Shown here: in pieces, positions 1 through 5,459 of the stretch
Layout: each line of letters opens with the position of its first letter
Numbering within the stretch: position 1 is the first letter of the stretch
Source of the DNA: Nitrospirae bacterium GWC2_57_9
Lineage (GTDB): Bacteria > Nitrospirota > UBA9217
DNA: 9,863 bases
Direction of reading: 5' to 3'
Assembly: GCA_001805085.1 (NCBI GenBank)
Contig: MHEA01000233.1
Span: 6,313 to 16,175 of the forward strand
The notes under the pieces: model-generated
What the model saw: only the letters and a program-made list of their open reading frames with translations
The model's database searches: none
What the model was told of the DNA's origin: nothing
Position numbers and translations under genes: made by a program

Positions 1-133
1 GATGGCAGGCAGTGCACTCGGCGATCTTCATATCGCGATAATCGATATGCGAGGTCTTTGCAGCGACAAGCTGGAACGCGATGATGAGGAATCCCACAAC
101 AGCCAGTCCCGCAACAGTTACTTGTTTTTTCAT
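1..133 (-). CDS. c-type cytochrome, N-terminal part only (cut by window edge)
   Basis: Forty-four codons are visible, read leftward from an ATG at 133-131. A strong Shine-Dalgarno (AGGAGG) sits a few bases upstream. The protein opens MKKQVTV, followed by a hydrophobic stretch (about residues 7-25) that would be a membrane anchor or signal peptide, then a short hydrophilic segment and CTACH at residues 40-44. CXXCH is the covalent haem-c attachment motif, so the product is exported and matured in the periplasm. Haem number and family cannot be told, because the gene continues past position 1. It follows the outer-membrane barrel gene by 14 bp and is almost certainly co-transcribed with it. That pairing recalls porin-cytochrome electron conduits, but a quinol-oxidising membrane cytochrome or a periplasmic shuttle is equally possible. 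The cytochrome call is firm; the specific role is inference. Confidence 0.82.
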   Translation of the reverse strand, partial: MKKQVTVAGLAVVGFLIIAFQLVAAKTSHIDYRDMKIAECTACH

Positions 134-147
134 CGGATCCTCCTTTC

Positions 148-1371
148 CTAGAACTCAGCGTTGACAGTAGCAACGCCCTGGTATTGTTGGTCATACTTGA
201 CGTTCACATTATCTTCCGCGCGCACCATCAGAGATATAGTTTCGTTGAAACGGTGAGTGCCGCCGACCCAGTACTTCTTCACCGTCTCATCCTCAAATGT
301 TTCACGGCGGAAGTCATCCCAATCGATCCCGGCCGAGACCGCCGTTTTCGAGGTGACGGAATACCTGCCGTTGAATCTGATACCGCTCAGTTCGCCGCCG
401 TAGCCGTTTCGCCTGTCATAGCTGACGTTCAGGGCAAGGTCGGCGATCGGTCTTGCTGCGATTCCCGCCTCATACCGATTCGCGTCCTCTCCGTCATCGA
501 AATCCTCTGCAGCATAGGACATGAATAGTTTATAGTCCTCGGTCAGGGCATATTCCGCCTTGATCAGGGATTCCTGGTACTGGTTAACAGCAAAGACGCT
601 GTAGATGGATGTCGCGTCAAAGGTTGGGTAGCTTTGATAATATTCGCCGGTCAGCGTCAGACGTTCGAGCGGCGAGAATTTGATGCCTGCCAGAAGCTCA
701 CTCGTCGTTTCGGAGAGCAAATCGTATTTCGCCTCGCCGTACACGGCAATGCGTTTCGGCAGGTAAGTTGTTATGGTGATTCCGACTGTCTCGCGCGCCA
801 CCTCTGAATCATCGGTCTTCCGCGCATAGGCCGCTTCGATGTGAGTAAGCTTGATCACGTCCGTCGAGATGCCGGCACCCATGAAACTGTCGTCGCTTCC
901 GCCGATCTCGTTGCGGTCTCCGGAAAATATCACATTTCGTCCACCCAGCAGGCGAAGACCGATGGGCCCGATGTTCCTGATATTCACCGTTGCACCGTCG
1001 ATAAGGGCGGAGCCGGCGGGAAGATTGACAAAGTGTCTTCCGGCGACAAGGTCGACGTTCTGGACCACATCCCGATAGTCGAGATAGAAGTAGTACAGTC
1101 GTCCGAGCAGTTCCTCGTCGCTCTCTGCAGCATCGTCTGCCAAGCTATACGTTCCCCGACCGTATCCATGGATGGTGATCGTGTTTTCCTGATTTAATTT
1201 GGTAATGCTCATTTTGAGATATTCAGCAAACATCTCATCGTCCTGGCCGCTCAGCGAATCGTTGAACCAGAGAAATTGCGTCGAGCTTGTCGCACGCATG
1301 TCCGCGGCCTCTGCCGCCAGTGGCAGTACCAGCAGAAGCGCCAGAGACAGCAACAGGCAGGTACGTCTCAT
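148..1371 (-). CDS. Outer-membrane beta-barrel protein (porin-like), first gene of a cytochrome operon
   Basis: A 407-residue protein. It has a classic signal peptide: MRR, then a Leu-rich core, with an AEA signal-peptidase site at residues 20-22. The mature part is dominated by alternating polar/hydrophobic strands separated by Asp/Glu/Gly-rich loops, and the chain ends in Phe (NAEF), the usual BAM-recognised C-terminus of outer-membrane barrels. The mature part has no cysteine, no haem motif and no obvious plug domain. The length would suit a porin of roughly 16-18 strands (an estimate). I do not recognise a named family. The 700-residue MtrB/PioB barrels are longer, while some porins of Geobacter-type porin-cytochrome conduits are nearer this size. 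The ATG at 1371 has a GGGAG-type ribosome site about 9 bases upstream. The leader is about 155 nt if the promoter at 1534-1561 is correct. The downstream cytochrome gene suggests a role in moving electrons or substrates across the outer membrane. Confidence 0.8.
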   Translation of the reverse strand: MRRTCLLLSLALLLVLPLAAEAADMRATSSTQFLWFNDSLSGQDDEMFAEYLKMSITKLNQENTITIHGYGRGTYSLADDAAESDEELLGRLYYFYLDYRDVVQNVDLVAGRHFVNLPAGSALIDGATVNIRNIGPIGLRLLGGRNVIFSGDRNEIGGSDDSFMGAGISTDVIKLTHIEAAYARKTDDSEVARETVGITITTYLPKRIAVYGEAKYDLLSETTSELLAGIKFSPLERLTLTGEYYQSYPTFDATSIYSVFAVNQYQESLIKAEYALTEDYKLFMSYAAEDFDDGEDANRYEAGIAARPIADLALNVSYDRRNGYGGELSGIRFNGRYSVTSKTAVSAGIDWDDFRRETFEDETVKKYWVGGTHRFNETISLMVRAEDNVNVKYDQQYQGVATVNAEF

Positions 1372-1533
1372 AGTATTTTCTCCCTTCCTCTTTTATAACC
1401 AGGGTCTCCCGCTCTTGGGAACATCAACCCGTGGCACGACTTCCATTTTCCCTCTTGGATCTTTCTTCCCTTGACTGCACCCCCTCTCTCGCCTGTCTGA
1501 CCCTGTGGCTTTAGTATTATTCGATGGGACGAT

Positions 1534-1561
1534 TTTATGGCTTTTGAACCATTGGCCGCAA
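1534..1561 (-). promoter_or_regulatory. Predicted sigma70-type promoter of the barrel/cytochrome operon
   Basis: Read leftward, a -35-like TTGCGG (1561-1556) is followed by a 16-bp spacer and a -10-like CATAAA (1539-1534). Both hexamers are weak matches, as expected for an activated promoter. The geometry is exactly that of the stronger promoter at 2004-2031: the same distance from the shared 52-bp element and the same spacer. This correspondence is the main support. The start site would be near 1527, giving a leader of about 155 nt. Confidence 0.5.
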
Positions 1562-1610
1562 GTAACATTACCTTCACGAAATCGGGGAAAATGTGAATTC
1601 GATTTCACAT
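1559..1610 (-). promoter_or_regulatory. Copy 1 of a 52-bp two-dyad upstream activator element
   Basis: This element aligns without gaps to 2029-2080; I count 33 of 52 identical positions, concentrated in four blocks. On the + strand these are CAAGTAACATT (1559-1569), TTCACG (1573-1578), GTGAA (1593-1597) and TTCACAT (1604-1610). Read in the direction of the promoter, it contains a distal dyad GTGAA-N6-TTCAC and, 31 bp (about three helical turns) nearer the promoter, a degenerate dyad GTGAA-N6-GTTAC abutting the -35. The proximal dyad centres near -42 of the predicted start, a typical class II activator position. Half-sites resemble the CRP GTGA core, but the spacing is two bases longer than CRP's. 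The binding protein is unknown. Confidence 0.65.
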
Positions 1611-1675
1611 GGATTTTGAGAAAGAAAGGAGAGCAGTGAGCAGCGCGGCAGGAGGTAGAGGGATTTGACAGAAAA

Positions 1676-1981
1676 TCATGTCCGATTGCAGCAGCACGAC
1701 CGTTTTGGCCTGTCTTCTAATGCCCCGAGCACGGCTGCCTCAATAAGCACCCAGGGCGATCCCACCTGTTTTTCCCACTTCTCGTCAACGTAGTAATGCG
1801 CGGGTACGCAATTGAGAGCTGCGGCCGCGATTGCATCTACACACTGCGGGCAGCCGCAGCAGCTTTTGTCAACTGCAAGGAGTCGGTCGAGAACCAGCAG
1901 GACACGATCTCTATTTGCATCCTTCACCGATACTGGTAAGCGCATGTGGTAACCCGTTCCCGAAAACGCAGTCTCGTCCAT
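1676..1981 (-). CDS. ComFB-domain small protein (putative c-di-GMP receptor family)
   Basis: A 101-residue protein. The core CGCPQCVDAIAAAALN (residues 42-57) followed by VPAHYYV (59-65) matches, residue for residue in spacing, the signature of late-competence ComFB proteins: C-x-C-x-x-C, a short Ala-rich helix ending in LN, then LPPxY. The acidic residue usually three after the last Cys is one position earlier here (D49). The helix before it (residues 25-37) and a following hydrophobic segment (77-87) also fit. The chain ends in an unusual triple cysteine (96-98). The cysteines may bind zinc. ComFB domains have recently been reported as c-di-GMP-binding regulators in cyanobacteria and elsewhere; function here is untested. 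Start: ATG 1981 follows the promoter by about 16 nt and has no clear Shine-Dalgarno. ATG at residue 13 is an alternative, also without a good ribosome site. The gene sits between two copies of the 52-bp element. Confidence 0.75.
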   Translation of the reverse strand: MDETAFSGTGYHMRLPVSVKDANRDRVLLVLDRLLAVDKSCCGCPQCVDAIAAAALNCVPAHYYVDEKWEKQVGSPWVLIEAAVLGALEDRPKRSCCCNRT

Positions 1982-2003
1982 TCAGTGAAAACAGAACGCC
2001 TGC

Positions 2004-2031
2004 ATTATAAGTTTCAAGAGAATTTCGTCAA
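2004..2031 (-). promoter_or_regulatory. Strong sigma70-type promoter of the ComFB-like gene
   Basis: Read leftward: TTGACG (2031-2026), a 16-bp spacer, then a perfect TATAAT (2009-2004). The start would fall near 1997, only about 16 nt before the ATG at 1981, which leaves almost no room for a ribosome site. The -35 abuts the GTTAC block of the 52-bp element. An inverted GTGAAAACA match at 1985-1993 lies within the predicted leader. Confidence 0.72.
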
Positions 2032-2080
2032 GTAACATTGTTTTCACGTTCATTGCCGAAACGTGAAGAAAAATTTACAT
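2029..2080 (-). promoter_or_regulatory. Copy 2 of the 52-bp two-dyad upstream activator element
   Basis: It shows the same blocks at the same offsets as copy 1: CAAGTAACATT (2029-2039), TTCACG (2043-2048), GTGAA (2063-2067) and TTTACAT (2074-2080). In this copy the two inner blocks extend to an 8-bp inverted repeat, TTCACGTT (2043-2050) and AACGTGAA (2060-2067). The proximal dyad overlaps or abuts the -35 of the ComFB-like promoter. Conservation confined to the blocks, with divergent linkers, is what selection for protein binding would leave. Confidence 0.65.
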
Positions 2081-2101
2081 CAGGGGGAAACTGTTAAAGG
2101 G

Positions 2102-2152
2102 GCAGAGTGGGGGCGTGCATTGAAATTTGCAGAGTGGGGTGCATTGAAATTT
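2102..2152. repeat. Imperfect tandem duplication (27 + 24 bp)
   Basis: Two adjacent copies both begin GCAGAGTGGGG and end TGCATTGAAATTT. The first copy (2102-2128) has three extra bases in the middle relative to the second (2129-2152). It lies in non-coding DNA between the response-regulator stop codon and the upstream element of the ComFB-like gene. A replication-slippage duplication is the simplest reading. Confidence 0.75.
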
Positions 2153-2238
2153 AAAGTCAGGAAGAATTGCGCCGCTGGCGTCCAGCGTCAGCAAGCACCG
2201 TCCGTGGAGAGAGAAGAATCAGGTGGTACAAATCTCGT

Positions 2239-2895
2239 TCAGTTGAGAGAGGCAAGATGGGTTTCGAGAATTTTGAGACAGGTAAGCGTCTTTTCACCGT
2301 CCCTGGTAATGGTATAGGAACGGGCCTTGTCCTGCTCCACGATGCCAGCTTCCCGCAACATCTTTATATGAAAAATAACCTTGGTATGGTCGTCAATATT
2401 GAGTTCGCGCACCAGCTCCATCAGCCGTACCGTTTTTCTAGCTGCAATGATGCGCATGATCTTTCTCCTGATGGGATTGGAGAGCGAGCTCAGGATGCAG
2501 TCGAGATCGCCTTTAACGCCACAGGAATCGAAGCTCGCCTCCTCGATAACACGCCGTATTCTGGTCAAGAGGTCGTCGATCTTGAACGGTTTGGCAATGT
2601 AATCACTGGCTCCCCGCTTGATAACGTCCACTGCATTGTCGACCGTGGCAAAGGCCGTGAGCATGATCACTCGTGCGCGGGGCGCAACTTTTCTCAGTTC
2701 GGTCAGGACTTCGGCACCTCCCATTTTCGGCATCATGAGGTCGAGGAGGACCAGGTCGAAATCCTCATCAACCGCCTTCTCGATAGCCTCGATGCCTGAT
2801 GCCGCCTCTTCGGTCCGAAATGCCGCGCCTTTCAGGATCTCGACCAGATGGGACCTCAATTCCCTATCGTCATCCACGACCAGAATTCTTTTCAT
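2239..2895 (-). CDS. Response regulator: receiver domain plus ArsR-like winged helix
   Basis: A 218-residue protein. The receiver domain (about 1-118) has the acidic pocket D8-D9-D10, phospho-acceptor D52 in LLDLMMP, T80 and K102 (KPF), so it should be phosphorylatable. The C-terminal part (about 132-205) contains LSNPIRRKIM, then ELVRELNI and a recognition-helix region with FHIKMLREAGIV, followed by a YTITRDGE wing. This is an ArsR/MarR-type winged helix, not the usual OmpR, NarL or NtrC output. The start at ATG 2895 has a very strong GGAGGGAGG ribosome site inside the kinase gene. The reading frame overlaps the kinase end by 26 bp, indicating translational coupling and a cognate pair. The targets are unknown; the 52-bp elements just downstream are the nearest candidates. 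Confidence 0.93.
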   Translation of the reverse strand: MKRILVVDDDRELRSHLVEILKGAAFRTEEAASGIEAIEKAVDEDFDLVLLDLMMPKMGGAEVLTELRKVAPRARVIMLTAFATVDNAVDVIKRGASDYIAKPFKIDDLLTRIRRVIEEASFDSCGVKGDLDCILSSLSNPIRRKIMRIIAARKTVRLMELVRELNIDDHTKVIFHIKMLREAGIVEQDKARSYTITRDGEKTLTCLKILETHLASLN

Positions 2896-4351
2896 GATCC
2901 TCCCTCCCCGGAAGCTGAATCGTAACCGTCGTGCCCTTGCCTGCCGTACTCGCCACCTCGATCATGCCGTTGTGCTGCTTGACAATTCCGTAGCAGATCG
3001 AAAGACCGAGGCCGGTGCCGGCGCCCACTTCCTTGCTCGTAAAGAACGGATCGAAGACCCTCGACAAGTTCTCTGCAGGGATCCCGCTCCCCGTATCTTG
3101 GATATGGACCCGCGCGTTTTTCCCGTCAGAGAACGTCTTGATGTGTATAACGCCACCGGCAGGCATAGCCTCCGATGAATTTGACAGAATGTTGATGAAG
3201 ACCTGTTCCAGCTTCCCGGGGTCACCCATCACGTCCGGCATGACGCCGAGTTCCTGCCGTACCAAAATACCTTTGAGTTTGTATTGCAGGAGGGTCAGCG
3301 CGCCGCGGATCACGGTATTGACCTTGAGCGGGACGTATTGCCCCTCCTGCTGTCGTGAGAACTGGAGCAACTCGCGCGCAATGGCGGACGCACGGTCAAT
3401 ATTCCTCTCGACGTTCTGCAGTTTTTCCAGGAAAGCAGCATCAGCTTTTTCTGATTTCCATAATGCGGTCAGGCGTTGTATGCCGAGCGACGCATTGGTC
3501 AGGGGGTTGTTGATCTCATGGGCAATGCCGGCAGCAAGTTGACCCAGAGAAGTGAGCTTCTCCGCCTGCACGATGCGACGCGCCTGCTGCTCGATCTTTC
3601 TTCTCGTTTCAACATCGAAGATGTTGAGCGCCTTGATAATGAAATGCGTTATGAACAAGGCAGAAATGCCGCGGAGCATCTCGACGGGAACGGGGAGCCG
3701 GAACAACGTGAAATTTGAACCAAATATGCCTGCGAAGACGGCGTAAAAGCCGAAGGAAACGCCTGCAAAGGACAGGTTCCTGGACGCAGTGCGGCTGAGT
3801 GCATTGATCTCCCGGGAATACACTATCAATCCGTACGCGGTCAGCATTCCGCCGACGAATCCGAAAGTGTTGCGGGTCGCAATGGAAACCATTCGCAGGG
3901 ACCGCAGGTCGCCGGCGAGACCGATATTCCAGAGGTAAAGGAAAAAGATCAGGAGCAGGACGGCGGGGATAGCCGGAAGAAGACGAGTTCTATTTCCAAC
4001 GGTCACCCTCAAAAGGGAGAGCCCGAACGCCAGAAGAAAAAAATAGGAGGCGACAAACAGCAGCAGCGCTCCGAGCTTGGTCAGATAAATGGCCCGGAAA
4101 GACAGATTTGACCCCTCCAGAAGCGGATAGAGCTGCATCCATTCATGAATGCCATGGGTGAAACCGAAAACAACGAGCAGCCACAAGCTGCCGGCGAGTT
4201 TAAGGTCGCTGCCCTTCATGTCCTTTGCCGCAATGGAGGCTGCCATGAAAAGAAACGCGGCGCCATAAAAGAAATAGATAAGGTGATAGAGAGGCAGAAT
4301 GTTTATGAACAGATCGTTCATCGGTTGGACGTAAGGCACGGTTTCAGGCAA
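2870..4351 (-). CDS. 7TM sensor histidine kinase
   Basis: A protein of up to 493 residues. Residues 1-242 hold about seven hydrophobic segments (around 18-41, 50-66, 88-115, 124-144, 160-178, 192-214, 228-242) with the conspicuous sequence FGFTHGIHEW at 62-71. They form a membrane sensor region I cannot assign to a named family. A short linker helix leads to the HisKA domain with the H-box GIAHEINNPL (phospho-acceptor H278), then HATPase_c with N-box NILSNSSEA (387-395), G1 DTGSGIP (419-425), F-box FDPFFTSK (433-440) and G2 GTGLGLS (445-451). All catalytic motifs are intact. The first codon at 4351 is TTG; GTG 4339 or ATG 4321 are alternative starts, none with an ideal ribosome site. It overlaps the response-regulator gene by 26 bp, so the two form an operon. 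The signal sensed is not deducible; an NtrB-like catalytic core is typical of deltaproteobacteria-like lineages. Confidence 0.93.
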   Translation of the reverse strand: MPETVPYVQPMNDLFINILPLYHLIYFFYGAAFLFMAASIAAKDMKGSDLKLAGSLWLLVVFGFTHGIHEWMQLYPLLEGSNLSFRAIYLTKLGALLLFVASYFFLLAFGLSLLRVTVGNRTRLLPAIPAVLLLIFFLYLWNIGLAGDLRSLRMVSIATRNTFGFVGGMLTAYGLIVYSREINALSRTASRNLSFAGVSFGFYAVFAGIFGSNFTLFRLPVPVEMLRGISALFITHFIIKALNIFDVETRRKIEQQARRIVQAEKLTSLGQLAAGIAHEINNPLTNASLGIQRLTALWKSEKADAAFLEKLQNVERNIDRASAIARELLQFSRQQEGQYVPLKVNTVIRGALTLLQYKLKGILVRQELGVMPDVMGDPGKLEQVFINILSNSSEAMPAGGVIHIKTFSDGKNARVHIQDTGSGIPAENLSRVFDPFFTSKEVGAGTGLGLSICYGIVKQHNGMIEVASTAGKGTTVTIQLPGREDHEKNSGRG

Positions 4352-4387
4352 GTCCCTTCGGAGTTTGCTGCGTCTTTACTGATTCGA

Positions 4388-4416
4388 ATACTAAGCGATT
4401 GACAGGAAAAAGTCAA
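4388..4416 (-). promoter_or_regulatory. Predicted promoter of the kinase/regulator operon
   Basis: Read leftward: TTGACT (4416-4411), a 17-bp spacer, then TAGTAT (4393-4388). The -35 is five of six to consensus and the -10 four of six. The start would be near 4381, about 30-60 nt before the candidate start codons. The promoter lies within the GTCAAT repeat cluster, so it could be autoregulated. Confidence 0.5.
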
Positions 4417-4454
4417 TTTAAGACGGCTCAGCCAAGATGCCTCCTGTCAATTTG
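4398..4454. repeat. Cluster of three GTCAAT boxes including a 10-bp inverted repeat
   Basis: ATTGACAGGA (4398-4407) is perfectly inverted as TCCTGTCAAT (4443-4452). Between them, GTCAATTT at 4412-4419 recurs as a direct copy at 4447-4454, 35 bp apart. The first and second boxes also form ATTGAC-N8-GTCAAT. The cluster overlaps the -35 and spacer of the leftward kinase promoter and lies upstream of the panC promoter. It could be an operator; two of the boxes owe part of their sequence to being a -35, so chance is not excluded. Confidence 0.4.
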
Positions 4455-4469
4455 CAGCCCGGTCACGTC

Positions 4470-4499
4470 TGGACAATTGCCTGAACTGATGTTATGATA
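4470..4499 (+). promoter_or_regulatory. Predicted sigma70-type promoter of panC
   Basis: Rightward TGGACA (about 4470), a 17-bp spacer and TATGAT (ending about 4498-4499). Each hexamer is five of six to consensus. The start would be near 4505, just upstream of a GAGGGA ribosome site. This excludes the ATG at 4499 as the start of panC and supports the ATG at 4526. Confidence 0.65.
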
Positions 4500-4525
4500 T
4501 GCTCCGGATTTCCAGAGGGAACTCG

Positions 4526-5365
4526 ATGAAAACGATCACCACCATCGCCGATACGCAGTCCCTTGCCGAATCCTTCCGCAGGGAAGGAAAGCGGATCGGG
4601 TTCGTGCCGACCATGGGGTTCCTGCATGAAGGCCACCTCTCGCTCATGCGTCGAGCCCGGGACGAGAACGACATCGTAGTCGTCAGTATCTTCGTCAACC
4701 CGACCCAGTTCGGTCCGAAGGAGGACCTGGACCGGTATCCGCGGGACGCGGAAGGCGACCGTAATAAGTGCGAATCAACTGGTGCTGATATTCTTTTCAC
4801 GCCTGGTGTCAAGGAGATGTATCCGGAAAAGCCGGAAGTGTTCGTCACGGTCGAGGATGTTTCGGACCGACTCGAGGGCGCTATACGGCCCGGTCATTTC
4901 AGGGGTGTTGCCACCGTAGTCGCAAAGCTGTTCCATATTGTAAAACCGCACAGGGCCTATTTCGGCCAGAAGGATTTCCAGCAATGCGCGGTGATCAGGC
5001 GGATGGTGAAGGGTTTGAACCTTGATGTGGACGTGGCCGTGCTCCCGACCGTGCGCGAACCGGACGGCCTTGCGATGAGTTCGAGGAACAGCTACCTGAA
5101 TGCTGATGAGCGGCGCGCAGCGACCGTTCTGTTCAGGGCGCTTTCCACGGCGCGTACCTTGTTTCTTGAAGGTACGAAAACGCCTGAAAAGCTGAAGAAA
5201 ACAGCGAAACGCATTATCGAGGAGGAGCCTGAAATGATCGTCGATTACGTAGAGATCGTGGATCGTGAAACACTTGCTCAGGTTACGACCCCTGGCCGGG
5301 AAATGACGTTATTAGTGGCGGCAAAGATCGGCAAAACAAGATTAATTGACAACATTATGCTATAA
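4526..5365 (+). CDS. panC: Pantothenate synthetase (pantoate--beta-alanine ligase)
   Basis: Condenses D-pantoate with beta-alanine in the cytoplasm, using ATP and a pantoyl-adenylate intermediate, to give pantothenate for coenzyme A. With the ATG at 4526 it is 279 residues, the normal family length. Signature motifs are present: PTMGFLHEGH (28-37, the HxGH-type nucleotide site), FVNPTQF (56-62), YFGQKD (145-150) and REPDGLAMSSRN (177-188, the KMSKS-like loop). The frame is open back to ATG 4499, but ATG 4526 has GAGGGA 7 nt upstream, gives the usual MKTI-type N-terminus, and lies downstream of the predicted transcription start. No panB or panD lies beside it in this window. It is transcribed away from the kinase operon, and the diguanylate cyclase gene follows 94 bp later without an intervening terminator. 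Confidence 0.97.
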   Translation: MKTITTIADTQSLAESFRREGKRIGFVPTMGFLHEGHLSLMRRARDENDIVVVSIFVNPTQFGPKEDLDRYPRDAEGDRNKCESTGADILFTPGVKEMYPEKPEVFVTVEDVSDRLEGAIRPGHFRGVATVVAKLFHIVKPHRAYFGQKDFQQCAVIRRMVKGLNLDVDVAVLPTVREPDGLAMSSRNSYLNADERRAATVLFRALSTARTLFLEGTKTPEKLKKTAKRIIEEEPEMIVDYVEIVDRETLAQVTTPGREMTLLVAAKIGKTRLIDNIML

Positions 5366-5366
5366 T
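5358..5366 (+). promoter_or_regulatory. Extended -10 promoter overlapping the panC stop codon
   Basis: TGCTATAAT (5358-5366) is a perfect -10 hexamer with the TGn extension. No good -35 lies at 16-18 bp; the TTGACA at 5346-5351 is only 9 bp away and cannot serve. Extended -10 promoters do not need a -35. Transcription would start near 5373, giving the diguanylate cyclase gene an 87-nt leader independent of panC. Confidence 0.5.
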
Positions 5367-5459
5367 AAAATATTCATACTTTGGTTTTGCTTTTTTACTA
5401 CTTCCGGATAAAAACGGCAAACGGTCAGACGCAGGTCCAGCAGGGAAAAGGAGCTTTTT

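Larger units (their letters stand above)
1372..1675. other. Intergenic region between ComFB-like and barrel genes
   Basis: About 300 bp without a convincing gene. The short open frames here lack ribosome sites, family features and support. It holds the 52-bp element, the predicted promoter and a purine-rich leader (on the minus strand) in front of the barrel gene. I see no hairpin with a T-tract after the ComFB-like stop codon at 1676, so transcription of that gene may read through into the barrel operon. Confidence 0.6.

Noticed and set aside
1432..1447. Sigma54-like TGGCACG sequence
   Set aside because: The -12 GC element is missing at the required spacing and the motif points away from the downstream gene.
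1372..1530. Possible GEMM-type riboswitch in the barrel operon leader, from AAAGCCACAGGGTC
   Set aside because: Only a short stretch resembles the consensus; the rest of the fold is missing and the leader is mostly purine-rich without matching stems.
1393..1608. Two overlapping short leftward open frames (1577-1368 and 1608-1393)
   Set aside because: They run through the predicted promoter, leader and operator, lack ribosome sites and look like low-complexity translations. They are not supported as genes.
1592..1609. CRP-like site TGTGA...TCACA in copy 1 of the operator
   Set aside because: The gap between the pentamers is 8 instead of CRP's 6, and copy 2 keeps neither TGTGA nor TCACA intact there, so a canonical CRP/FNR site is not supported.
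2173..2187. Perfect 6-bp hairpin (CGCTGG-CGT-CCAGCG) after the response-regulator stop
   Set aside because: It could be a terminator by position, but no T-tract follows on the minus strand and the stem is short. It is not called as a terminator.
2063..2799. Rightward open frames of 84 and 210 codons over and beyond the response-regulator gene
   Set aside because: They are the antisense shadow of the well-supported regulator gene plus the repeat-containing gap, with no recognisable family features.
5400..5455. Possible c-di-GMP (GEMM) riboswitch in the cyclase leader, from a GGCAAACGG...GACGCA resemblance
   Set aside because: The paired stems, GNRA tetraloop and its receptor cannot be assembled. 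A covariance-model search (RF01051) would settle it; a clear hit would overturn this rejection.
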